A stretch of DNA of 64,000 nt, from positions 19,215 to 83,214 of the forward strand of contig CAZVKG010000005.1 of assembly GCA_964627665.1 (NCBI GenBank), in the 5' to 3' direction. The stretch comes from UBA1351 sp964627665 (GTDB lineage Bacteria; Bacillota; Clostridia; Lachnospirales; Vallitaleaceae). Below are positions 37,854 through 46,115 of the stretch, piece by piece. Made by a program: the position numbers and the translations under genes. Under the pieces are notes generated by a model. It was given only the letters and a program-made list of their open reading frames with translations, did no database searches and was not told the DNA's origin. Each line of letters opens with the position of its first letter. Position 1 is the first letter of the stretch.

Positions 37854-38732
37854 TTAATAGCTTTCATCAAAACTGCGAATTATTCGGGCACCCGTAAAAC
37901 ATAAAACAAAAACAAAAATTGCAATAACACTTCCATATCCCATATTGTTATATCCAAATGCAACATTGTACATATACATGGATAAAGATTTCGTTGCATT
38001 TCCGGGACCACCGCCTGTTAATGCTAAGGCTGATTCAAACATCTTCACTGTTCCTGTAAAACTAAACACAAGACATGTTAGGGTTACCGGTTTTAGCAAG
38101 GGCGCAAGAATATGGAAAAATAATTGACGTCCACTACATCCGTCGATTTTTGCTGCTTCAATAATATCGCCCGGTATATCCAAAAGCGCTCCGTAAAAGA
38201 TAATGGCATAAAAACCCATTGCAACCCAAATATCCATGGCAATCAAACAGTATAGTGCTGTCGATGCTTGACCAATCCAAGGCTGAACCCAACTGTCGAG
38301 TCCTATTGCCGATAACAAACTATTCAACAGGCCATAATTTGGCTAGATTTCATAAATTTTTGCAAATAAGTGTCCAACGGCTACAGTTGGTAAAACAACC
38401 GGGAAAAATACCAATGTTCGAACAAGACTCTTAAATCGTTTTAACCAAAATTCAAACATTAATGCTAATGCCAATCCCAATCCAACTTGACCTAACATTA
38501 CAATGGCGATATAGCGCACATTGACCCATAAGGCCGCTTTAAAATTACTGTCAATAAATAACTTTAAATAATTTGAAAAACCTACAAACTCCCATTTCAA
38601 TCCCGGTGTCCCTGAATAAAACGAGTAATAAAAGGACCACACAACCGGCAATGCAACTAATAATGAATAAAGAATAAGAGGCGGCAATATAAAAATCGCA
38701 ATCGCTTTCTTGTTACTAAGGACTTTGTCCAT
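37854..38732 (-). pseudogene. Carbohydrate ABC permease (MalF type) with in-frame TAG
   Basis: A single reading frame encodes a normal six-segment CUT1 permease but contains one TAG codon at 38343-38345, codon 130 from the ATG at 38732. Before the stop the protein runs MDKVLSNKKAIAIF to FAKIYEI; after it PNYGLLNSLLSAIGL follows in the same frame, where relatives continue without a break. The second half keeps the EAA loop EAAKIDGCSGRQLFFHIL and ends naturally. CAG to TAG (Gln) would be a one-base change. TAG is used as an ordinary stop by other genes here, so recoding is not favoured. A recent nonsense mutation, a sequencing error or read-through remain possible. Confidence 0.85.
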
Positions 38733-38757
38733 CAATACACCAACTTTCTGTCATAAT

Positions 38758-38788
38758 AAAGGTGCCAATGAAGATCACTGACACCTTT
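38758..38788 (-). promoter_or_regulatory. Intercistronic stem-loop between binding protein and permease
   Basis: On the minus strand a 13-pair stem (with two G-U pairs) and a five-base loop lie between the binding-protein stop and the permease start. T-rich tail bases are few. Such structures often raise the level of binding protein over permease by partial termination or mRNA protection. Confidence 0.65.
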
Positions 38789-38801
38789 ACATCATTCATA
38801 G

Positions 38802-40160
38802 TTAACGGCTAAGATCATAGGCTTCCTGAATGGATTCCATATATTCCATTGGCGTCATGTCTCCATTAATCAGTGTTTGTACATTTTCTTGTGCGACTGT
38901 CGATACTTCTGCATTCATTTTTGCTTCATACCATGCAAAAGCCGATTCAGCATCTTTTAATCGATCAAGGACAAGTTGTGTATAATTTGACATCTCACCT
39001 TCGTCTACCGTATATACATAACCTTTTACACTTCCTTGTGTTGACATTGCTTCATTACCGATTTCTTCAACAAAATATTTTAAGAACCATGCTGTTCCGT
39101 CATCATATTTTTCCTTATCCATAGCTAAAATATTACCACAGTTCATTGAATATGCATTGCTGTCACTTACCGATGGATCCACAACCGGGATATTGAAAAA
39201 TCCGATGCCGTCTTCACCTGTTTGATTGTATGTAGGGTCATTCAAGTTTGAGGTAAACCAGCTTCCGTTATAGAAGATAGCGGCTTGATCTGTAGCCAAC
39301 ATTGTACCGGCTGTATTCATATCAACCGTTGTTACACCTTGTCCAAAGTAACCTTTATCTGCCCATTCTTGAATTTTAGCAGCGCCTTCAACATAACCTT
39401 CATCGGTATATTTCACTTCACCATTGGCTGCAGCTGTCATCGCGTTGTTACCTAATAATCGAACTGTATAGGCATTAACTAAGCGTGTAGCTCCCCATTT
39501 ATCTCCGGCACCACAAGAAAGTGGTTGGATTCCTGCTTCATGAAGCTTTGCTAAAACTGTTTCAAATTCATCCCATGTTGTTGGTGGTTCAACTCCGGCT
39601 TGTTCAAACAAGTCTTTGTTATACCAAAAACCTTCAACATTTAAACCAAGTGGCAAATCATATAAATCATTGGTTTCAGCCAAACTTTTTAGTAGAGACA
39701 CTGCGGATGGATTCATCATATCCATAGCTCCTACACGTTCAAGCTCTGCACCGATATTAAGTACTTTGTCCGCTTCAACCATTTCTTTTAGCGGAGTTCC
39801 GGATTCATAAGCAAAAAAGTCCGGTAAATCATTTGAGGATGCCAAGGTTGCAATTTTTGTTTTAAGGTCATCCGCAGATACAAGTTCATACTCATATGAA
39901 AAATTCGGATTTACTTGGTCTTTGTATCTTTGAAGAATGTTGTTGATTAAAATCCCATTGTCATTATCTTCTGCCCAAATCGACAAAATTTTAATATGTT
40001 TTTCCAATTGTGGATCTTCTCCTGTAAAATCCGATGTATTCATTGTTCCGCCGTCACCGTTTGCTTGACTGTTCTGATTACCTTCGTCTTTACCGCAACC
40101 GGAAAATACAGCCAAACTAAGGCATACAATAAGGATTACTGCTAGTAACTTTCTTTTCAT
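38802..40160 (-). CDS. Sugar ABC transporter substrate-binding lipoprotein
   Basis: A 452-residue family 1 extracellular solute-binding protein. The signal peptide ends in the lipobox FSGC with C22 lipidated, followed by a Gln/Asn/Gly-rich linker. The body shows FWYNKDLFEQAGVEPPTTWD and AIFYNGSWFTSNL, both common in sugar-binding proteins of CUT1 systems. GGAGG precedes the ATG. It is the first gene of the second importer; a palindromic operator-like site lies in its leader. Its ligand is probably an oligosaccharide that the downstream glycosidases can open. Confidence 0.94.
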   Translation of the reverse strand: MKRKLLAVILIVCLSLAVFSGCGKDEGNQNSQANGDGGTMNTSDFTGEDPQLEKHIKILSIWAEDNDNGILINNILQRYKDQVNPNFSYEYELVSADDLKTKIATLASSNDLPDFFAYESGTPLKEMVEADKVLNIGAELERVGAMDMMNPSAVSLLKSLAETNDLYDLPLGLNVEGFWYNKDLFEQAGVEPPTTWDEFETVLAKLHEAGIQPLSCGAGDKWGATRLVNAYTVRLLGNNAMTAAANGEVKYTDEGYVEGAAKIQEWADKGYFGQGVTTVDMNTAGTMLATDQAAIFYNGSWFTSNLNDPTYNQTGEDGIGFFNIPVVDPSVSDSNAYSMNCGNILAMDKEKYDDGTAWFLKYFVEEIGNEAMSTQGSVKGYVYTVDEGEMSNYTQLVLDRLKDAESAFAWYEAKMNAEVSTVAQENVQTLINGDMTPMEYMESIQEAYDLSR

Positions 40161-40186
40161 CTTTTTCCCTCCAAATTATAAATATT

Positions 40187-40201
40187 TAGTTATCTTAACT
40201 A
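40187..40201. promoter_or_regulatory. Palindromic operator-like site before the second importer
   Basis: TAGTTA-TCT-TAACTA is a perfect 6-3-6 palindrome within TATTTAGTTATCTTAACTA, 27 bases before the start codon. It resembles the repeats beside the adjacent LacI gene. Confidence 0.55.
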
Positions 40202-40249
40202 CACATTTATCTTAGCATCATACCTCAATGAAAAATAGTCTCTCATTTT

Positions 40250-42232
40250 CTATATTATGTCAGTATTTTTATATGGAAATGTGATTGGTAACCATATTTT
40301 CATCTCGCCAACCCCACGATTATCCCAGGCAAAATAGGGAATCATACGCATTTTTTTCTTTTCAAACCCTTGAAAATCAAGCTTTTGATATAGGACATCC
40401 CGCTTTGTATTCTTTCGTTTCATAACAAGTACTTCCGTTTCTAGAGCCAATACCTCTCTGTCCAAGATTCTATAGGTATACTCTTCAAATCGATGATCCG
40501 GTGTCAACATAATATCATCAATGCTTTCGGCATCAATATCTGATGATTCAACACAATAAAGCAAGGGGCCTTTTTCTACCGCAACCTGATTGGTATTTTC
40601 TTCGACCATAGGGTGGGCTGTTGTCAGTCGCACTTCCATGTCGAACATGATTTCAATATAGCTTTCTTTTTCGCTATCAATATTCACACCGATAAATGTG
40701 TTGGCATCCGCCCCTGTCAGCTGGTGTTTTATTCCTTGTCCATCTACAATATATCCATTTTCCACCCAGCCGGGTATACGGATATTCACCCTGGCATTCC
40801 CTTCTATTTCCAGTGGTTTGATTGTCAAGTTAATATTTCCTTTGTAAGGGTATTGAGTGTCTTGCTCAATCATAAAGGTCGAACCGTTACCAAGTTGTAT
40901 GTGAGCTTCATTGGCTCCATACATTCCCATATATAGACCATCATCTGAGACACTGTAGGCATATTCTGAACTTTCAGCAATGACTCTAGCAACATTCGGC
41001 GGACAACAATAACTTGTAATGTATTCTGTTCGCGTCAGTGGCCATACTAATTCGTATTCAAGTTCTTTCGTTCGACGGAGCATATTTTCATAAAAGTATT
41101 TACGGCCGTCTAGGCTAATTGCTGCCAAATTAAGATTTAGCATTGTCTTTTCCAATAGATCATAGTAATGGGCTTCTTTTTTAATAACAAACATCCGATG
41201 AGCCCACATGACGAGGCCGACACTGGCACATGTCTCATTATAAGCGGTAATGTTTGGCAGTTGATACTCATAACCATAGGCCTGATGTACTTTCTGATCA
41301 ATAAAGAAATTGCCGTAGGGTGACACCCCATTATATAAAGCTCCACATCCACCATTGATATATATTTTATGTTTGATTAAACTGTCCCATACTTTATCTA
41401 ACATTTTTTCATAGTCCGGATCGCCTGTTTCTAAATATAGGTCCGCAACACCACTGTATAAATAATTGGCCCGTACCGCATGCCCGATAATTTTATCATG
41501 ATCTTTTAACTTAGTTCGGTCTTGATTATCATCGGTTCCGTCCTCAACTGAATCTCTAAGTTCTATGGCCGTTTTTGCAAGTTCCAGATATTTTTCATTC
41601 CCCGTTGTACGATACATCTCAACTAATCCCATGTAGTGGGAAGGACATACCGCCGTTTGAACCTGGCCTTTTTCTGCTGCATCTTTGTAGAGTGTCTCAA
41701 GATAATCAGCTGTTCGAATGGCAACATTCAGCAAGCGGTTACTTCCTGTTATCCGTTGGTGCAGGCAGGCTGTTGTAAATAAATGACCAAAATTATAGAC
41801 TTCAAAATCATTGACATCTCCCATACGCGCTATACCATTACTATTCATTTCTCCAATAATCTGCTTTGTCGACAAATAACCGTCGGGCTGCTGAGCTCTC
41901 TCGATTAAATCGATATAATCGTCAAGTTGATTTAAAAGTTCTTCATGATCGTATCGTTTCGCTGAGTATAATGCAGCTTCCATCCACTTATAGAAATCGC
42001 CATCACCAAAAACGGTTCCTGCATGCTCGCCCTCTACTTCCTTTGCACAAATTCGAAAGTTTTCAATCACATGGCTAATGTCCTTGGAATCAAACATTTT
42101 TTTCAATTGGGGAACAGTTTCTCCGGCGCATACACGAACACTATCTGCCCATAGGCCTTTTGTCCATGTCATAGCATTATGAGGTAATGAGGATACTTTT
42201 GCATATTTTGATTTTTTTGTATCTGTTAACAT
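40250..42232 (-). CDS. GH127 family enzyme, beta-L-arabinofuranosidase-like
   Basis: A 660-residue cytoplasmic protein of the DUF1680/GH127 family. GH127 enzymes use a zinc-bound cysteine as nucleophile. The zinc ligands E333, C335, C409 and C410 (NETCAS and SYCCPPN) are all present, in the same spacing as in the characterised Bifidobacterium enzyme HypBA1. An (alpha/alpha)6 barrel is followed by two beta-sandwich domains. The predicted reaction is release of beta-L-arabinofuranose from an imported oligosaccharide; related families act on other sugars, so specificity is not certain. It follows lacI by 29 bases with AAAGGAG before the ATG. Confidence 0.9.
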   Translation of the reverse strand: MLTDTKKSKYAKVSSLPHNAMTWTKGLWADSVRVCAGETVPQLKKMFDSKDISHVIENFRICAKEVEGEHAGTVFGDGDFYKWMEAALYSAKRYDHEELLNQLDDYIDLIERAQQPDGYLSTKQIIGEMNSNGIARMGDVNDFEVYNFGHLFTTACLHQRITGSNRLLNVAIRTADYLETLYKDAAEKGQVQTAVCPSHYMGLVEMYRTTGNEKYLELAKTAIELRDSVEDGTDDNQDRTKLKDHDKIIGHAVRANYLYSGVADLYLETGDPDYEKMLDKVWDSLIKHKIYINGGCGALYNGVSPYGNFFIDQKVHQAYGYEYQLPNITAYNETCASVGLVMWAHRMFVIKKEAHYYDLLEKTMLNLNLAAISLDGRKYFYENMLRRTKELEYELVWPLTRTEYITSYCCPPNVARVIAESSEYAYSVSDDGLYMGMYGANEAHIQLGNGSTFMIEQDTQYPYKGNINLTIKPLEIEGNARVNIRIPGWVENGYIVDGQGIKHQLTGADANTFIGVNIDSEKESYIEIMFDMEVRLTTAHPMVEENTNQVAVEKGPLLYCVESSDIDAESIDDIMLTPDHRFEEYTYRILDREVLALETEVLVMKRKNTKRDVLYQKLDFQGFEKKKMRMIPYFAWDNRGVGEMKIWLPITFPYKNTDII

Positions 42233-42261
42233 ATTAATCTCCTTTATCTTTCATCGTATTT

Positions 42262-43287
42262 TTATTTTTCATTCATGCGCTTTACACTTTGTCTTTGTAC
42301 AAGCGATGTCATAATTTCTATTTTTTGTATACCTTCAATCGGCTTCTCTATGTTACCCATTAAGAGATTAACCGCACTTTTTCCCATAGCATACTGGGAC
42401 GCATAAATCGTCGTCAACGGCGGATTCATAATCTGCCCATAAGAAATATTATCAAATCCAATGAGGGATATATCGTCCGGTATTTTATATCCTAATTGAC
42501 CCAAGGCCTTATAAGCTTCAATAGCCACAATATCATTATCTGCAAAAAAAGCCGAAGGCATTGTTTTTAATGAACTTAACTGATCTTTGATTTGTTCATG
42601 AAGCTGTTCTTTTCTATTTCCTCGGACTTCTATCATCGCTCCCTTGTCTGCTAGGAGTTGATAATCATCCATTGAACGAATAAATCCGTAGTAGCGCTCT
42701 TGAAAATTATTCACATTTTCCTTAACATGAAGATAACCAATCGAATGGTGTCCCTCTTCAATTAAATGTGATACAGCCAAATGCACCCCTTGTTCATTAT
42801 TCATGACAACACAGTCGATGGGAATATCTTGAAAATAATTATCAACAAGAACAATGGGAATATTACATTTTATTATTCTCTGCATACAGTTTTTGGTCAT
42901 CTCTGTTCCCAGTAGTACAATACCATCAACAGAATCTTGCAACTGACTGCTGACAAAAGTCTCAATAGACTGATCATCAACATATTGAATGCGCAATTTA
43001 CACCTCAGCTTCTTGGATTGACTTTCTATGCCTGCAATCACATTTTCAAACACCTGGGAAAAATAGGGTAGATTTTTTTCATCAATGCCACTCCGTCGAT
43101 GCACTAAAAAAAGAAGGGTTTTCTGATGCTGATGCCTTTTTCCCTTGACCGGTTCAAGGGAATATTCCTTCATTGCTTGCAAAACTTTTGCTCTCGTCTC
43201 TTTGCTGACCCCCGGTTTGTTGTTCATAACAAGAGAAATACTTGCTGGCGACAAGCCAAGTTTTTTTGCAATCTCTTTCGCCTTCAC
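42262..43287 (-). CDS. LacI-family transcriptional regulator
   Basis: A 341-residue regulator with an N-terminal helix-turn-helix (VKAKEIAKKLGLSPASISLV) and hinge helix, and a periplasmic-binding-protein-like effector domain (LLGTEMTKNCMQRI, DNISYGQIMNPPLTTIYAS). The start is GTG at 43287, seven bases after GGAGG; an ATG 18 bases upstream places that ribosome site inside the coding region. It is co-transcribed with the GH127 gene. Two TTTAGTTAA repeats lie immediately after its own -10 element, indicating autoregulation. A similar palindrome precedes the importer at 40.2 kb. Confidence 0.94.
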   Translation of the reverse strand: MKAKEIAKKLGLSPASISLVMNNKPGVSKETRAKVLQAMKEYSLEPVKGKRHQHQKTLLFLVHRRSGIDEKNLPYFSQVFENVIAGIESQSKKLRCKLRIQYVDDQSIETFVSSQLQDSVDGIVLLGTEMTKNCMQRIIKCNIPIVLVDNYFQDIPIDCVVMNNEQGVHLAVSHLIEEGHHSIGYLHVKENVNNFQERYYGFIRSMDDYQLLADKGAMIEVRGNRKEQLHEQIKDQLSSLKTMPSAFFADNDIVAIEAYKALGQLGYKIPDDISLIGFDNISYGQIMNPPLTTIYASQYAMGKSAVNLLMGNIEKPIEGIQKIEIMTSLVQRQSVKRMNEK

Positions 43288-43316
43288 GATCAAACCTCCA
43301 ATCATAAATTTTTATT

Positions 43317-43342
43317 AAATATTTAGTTAATTATTTAGTTAA
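43317..43342. promoter_or_regulatory. Tandem operator-like repeats before lacI
   Basis: ATTTAGTTAA occurs twice, at 43321-43330 and 43333-43342, with a 12-base period. The pair starts directly downstream of the lacI -10 element, where a bound repressor would block initiation. Confidence 0.6.
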
Positions 43343-43343
43343 A

Positions 43344-43372
43344 ATTTTACTCTTTTTCAGTGAATTCGTCAA
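43344..43372 (-). promoter_or_regulatory. Promoter of lacI/GH127 unit
   Basis: On the minus strand: TTGACG (43367-43372), 17 bases, TAAAAT (43344-43349). Confidence 0.72.
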
Positions 43373-43410
43373 GCATTTTTATTTTTTTACTATGTATTAT
43401 GCCATTTAAG

Positions 43411-43439
43411 TTGACTTTTCATTCTCAAACCGCTAAAAT
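43411..43439 (+). promoter_or_regulatory. Promoter of the Sde182-like gene
   Basis: TTGACT (43411-43416), 17 bases, TAAAAT (43434-43439). It is divergent from the lacI promoter. Confidence 0.72.
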
Positions 43440-43449
43440 TTAAATATAT

Positions 43450-43470
43450 TAATTAAATTTCACTAAACTT
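43450..43470. promoter_or_regulatory. Operator-like site before the Sde182-like gene
   Basis: AATTAAATTTCACTAAACTT lies between the -10 element and the ribosome site. It shares AATTT-ACTAAACT with the site at 17650-17666 and resembles the reverse complement of 52063-52081. Confidence 0.5.
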
Positions 43471-43482
43471 CAGGAGGTGCAC

Positions 43483-44859
43483 ATGTCTAATTTAATAAAC
43501 GAACCCCAAAAAATAAGAGTATTTGTTTTAACCGATATCGAAAACGAACCTGACGATGCAATGTCACTCGTTCGTTTTCTCACATATTCAAATCATTGGG
43601 ATATCGAAGGTTTAGTTGCAACGACATCCATACACTTAAAAGACAAAACCGCCCCATGGCGAATTCGGGAAATTGTTCAAGCCTATGGCAAAGTACAGAA
43701 TTATCTACTCATTCATGAGCCCGGATTCCCTAAAGCAGAGGATTTACTTTCTATAATCAAAGAAGGATTGCCTGTCTATGGGATGGAAGGTGTCGGCCAA
43801 GGAAATGACTCTCCAGGTTCCCAACTGCTGGTTGAGGCTATTAACAAAGACGACCCTCGCCCATTATGGGTTCTAGCCTGGGGAGGACCGAATGTCCTTG
43901 CACAGGCTCTATGGCAACTTCGTTCCACTCATTCTCTTGAAACCTTGCAAAAACTGATTTCAAAACTGCGCGTATATACAATTTCTGATCAGGACGATTC
44001 TGCTCCATGGATGCGGAAAACTTTTCCCGATTTGCATTATATTGCTAGCCCCGGATTTCACGCCGGCGGCGCCTATCATTACAGTACATGGACCGGCATC
44101 AGTGGCGACCATTTTCACGGCAGGTTTACCGGCGCTGATTTTAGTCTCGTAGACAATCCTTGGCTTGAAAAACACATACAGTCAAAAGGTCCCTTAGGTA
44201 CCGTTTATCCGTCGTCAAAGTTTTTAATGGAAGGCGATACACCGACTTTTTTATATCTCATTAATAACGGGCTAGGCAACTCCGAACACCCGGAATGGGG
44301 AAGTTGGGGCGGCCGATATGAATATTACCAACCACCAAGCCAAAAACATTTTTTAGAAGCAGAACCCCGTCCCTTCTATTCCGATGCCTGCGATGAAGTT
44401 TTGGGTAGTGACGGACACTGGCACACCTCCAATAAAGCAACCATCTGGCGCTGGCGCGAGGCATATCAAAATGATTTCTGCGCACGAATGGACTGGACTG
44501 TCACCCCCCGCTACGAGGACGCCAACCATCCACCCGTCCCAAAGCTAGGCCATGCAAGTGTGCTTCACGCCAAATTAGGTGACCGCATCGAACTTAGCGC
44601 AGAAGGTTCTTATGATCCCGATGGGGATGCATTACACTATGAATGGTTCTACTATCCGGAGGCCGGAACCTTTTCAACCTCCGCAGCAACCACCGGCAAC
44701 CCAATTGAGATTCACCACCACACCGAAAAAGAAGCCTGGTTCACCATTCCGACAGACCGTGTTTTCAGATTAGGGACCATACATATTATTCTCGCCCTTA
44801 CAGATGACGGTACTCCGGCACTGACTAGATATCAACGAGTTATTGTTGAAGTGGAATAA
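43483..44859 (+). CDS. Sde182-like nucleoside-hydrolase-fold protein (DUF1593)
   Basis: A 458-residue cytoplasmic protein. The N-terminal domain (about 1-310) has the nucleoside-hydrolase-like metal motif TDIENEPDD (D18, D24, D25), with SPGFHAGGAYHYSTWTG as a further conserved part. A C-terminal PKD/Ig-like domain follows (about 360-458, DRIELSAEGSYDPDGDALHY). This pairing is that of the Sde182/DUF1593 family found in polysaccharide-degradation loci; the reaction is not established. I use ATG 43483, five bases after AGGAGG, as an in-frame GTG six bases upstream overlaps the site. It is the only forward gene in the sugar region. Its codons look richer in G+C than those of its neighbours. Confidence 0.85.
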   Translation: MSNLINEPQKIRVFVLTDIENEPDDAMSLVRFLTYSNHWDIEGLVATTSIHLKDKTAPWRIREIVQAYGKVQNYLLIHEPGFPKAEDLLSIIKEGLPVYGMEGVGQGNDSPGSQLLVEAINKDDPRPLWVLAWGGPNVLAQALWQLRSTHSLETLQKLISKLRVYTISDQDDSAPWMRKTFPDLHYIASPGFHAGGAYHYSTWTGISGDHFHGRFTGADFSLVDNPWLEKHIQSKGPLGTVYPSSKFLMEGDTPTFLYLINNGLGNSEHPEWGSWGGRYEYYQPPSQKHFLEAEPRPFYSDACDEVLGSDGHWHTSNKATIWRWREAYQNDFCARMDWTVTPRYEDANHPPVPKLGHASVLHAKLGDRIELSAEGSYDPDGDALHYEWFYYPEAGTFSTSAATTGNPIEIHHHTEKEAWFTIPTDRVFRLGTIHIILALTDDGTPALTRYQRVIVEVE

Positions 44860-44872
44860 AGAAAAGAAACAA

Positions 44873-44925
44873 ACAGATGCCGTAGGAGCATGGGACTTAC
44901 GTTCCCATGTTCTTACGGCATCTGT
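44873..44925. terminator. Long hairpin between Sde182-like gene and fic
   Basis: Two 23-base arms (44873-44895 and 44903-44925) pair with two wobble positions around a seven-base loop. It starts 14 bases after the Sde182-like stop and separates two convergent genes. The T tract is poor on the plus strand. Confidence 0.7.
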
Positions 44926-44958
44926 CTATTAATATGCTTTTTCTAATTAAAATTATAG

Positions 44959-46035
44959 TCACCGCATTGCATCAATCAAGTCATAAAATCTATAGATTTT
45001 ATTCTTTTTCTTGTCATCCGGGTAGATTCTTCCTATTTCTACAAGCCTATCAATATATCGCTTTGCTGTATTATAGCTTACACCCACTTCTTCTTGTATA
45101 TATTTTACGGTAAAAAAAGGTTTTTTAAAGATTGCATTGATGGTTCTTGTTTTGATGTTTTTCTGATTAGCATACTCTACAAGCTCTTTATATAAAGCTT
45201 CTATCTTTTCAAGTTTTTCTATATAATGGTTGGCTTGTTTTATTGTCGATTCAATAAAATATAGAATCCATTCTCGCCATTGTGGTTCATCATTTCTTAA
45301 ATTATTAAGCAGTCCATAATATTTAAACTTACTCCGTTCAAGCTCCTCACTAATAAAAAACGTTGGACTAGTGAGTATATTATTATTGACCAGATATAAA
45401 ATAATGATAATTCTACCTAGACGTCCATTCCCATCCAAATATGGATGAATCGTTTCAAACTGACCGTGTATAACTGCCGCTCGAGCAATATACCCCAAAT
45501 GATCATCATATTCATTATTAATGTATCGCTCCAAGTTTCCAATAAGCCTTTCCACATTTTGCGGCTCCGGTGGAATATACGTTGCATCTTCAATTTTATT
45601 GGTTGGACCGATAAAATTTTGAATTATTCTATAATTTCCAGGACTTCGGTTTTGTCCTCGTGCATTATTCAAGATAATTTTGTGCAGTCGGTGAAACAGT
45701 CGCGTACTTATAGGAATTGAGGCAAGCAGATTAAATCCTTGACGGATGGCTTCAACATAATTATCTACCTCCTGAATATCAACATTTTTTTTGCCTGTCA
45801 TCTCTGATTCAACAACTTCGGAAATTGTCGCCTGTGTCCCTTCTATTTTCGTGGATTGAACAGATTCATCAAGGGAAAATAACATTAATAATTCTTCACG
45901 AATGATGGAACGCTCTAACATTGAATTAAATCGCTCCAGCTTAGCTCGAGCATCCGATTCTCTTCTCAATATGTCAATCAAACTTTGATCATCGAGCCTG
46001 ATGGGCAAAAAATCAGGGTTAAATACTTTTTTCAT
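44959..46035 (-). CDS. Fic family protein, class II, with winged-helix tail
   Basis: A 358-residue protein. The N-terminal region has the inhibitory motif S61-TKIE-G66 (S/TxxxEG), which in class II Fic proteins blocks the active site. The catalytic motif HPYLDGNGRLGR spans H197-R208 and is complete, so transfer of AMP to a target hydroxyl side chain is expected once inhibition is relieved. A C-terminal winged helix (EEVGVSYNTAKRYIDRLV) suggests DNA binding and perhaps self-regulation. It stands alone between terminator and kinase operon. Such genes are scattered in bacteria; no antitoxin gene adjoins it. Confidence 0.92.
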   Translation of the reverse strand: MKKVFNPDFLPIRLDDQSLIDILRRESDARAKLERFNSMLERSIIREELLMLFSLDESVQSTKIEGTQATISEVVESEMTGKKNVDIQEVDNYVEAIRQGFNLLASIPISTRLFHRLHKIILNNARGQNRSPGNYRIIQNFIGPTNKIEDATYIPPEPQNVERLIGNLERYINNEYDDHLGYIARAAVIHGQFETIHPYLDGNGRLGRIIIILYLVNNNILTSPTFFISEELERSKFKYYGLLNNLRNDEPQWREWILYFIESTIKQANHYIEKLEKIEALYKELVEYANQKNIKTRTINAIFKKPFFTVKYIQEEVGVSYNTAKRYIDRLVEIGRIYPDDKKKNKIYRFYDLIDAMR

Positions 46036-46115
46036 ATAATCACTCCTTATAGAAAAATACTAGCATAAAACCCATTATATTTCAATATATTTATTTTTTT
46101 GAATTTAAACTTCGC

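Noticed and set aside
37854..38732. TAG as a recoded sense codon such as pyrrolysine
   Set aside because: Several other genes in the window end with TAG, the gene is not a methylamine methyltransferase, and a single C-to-T change explains the codon.
40175..40180. TATAAT as the -10 of the second importer promoter
   Set aside because: It is so close to the ribosome site that the transcript would begin inside it, and no -35 is found at the right distance.
44959..46035. Fic gene as part of a toxin-antitoxin pair
   Set aside because: The inhibitory motif is within the same protein and no small antitoxin gene adjoins it.
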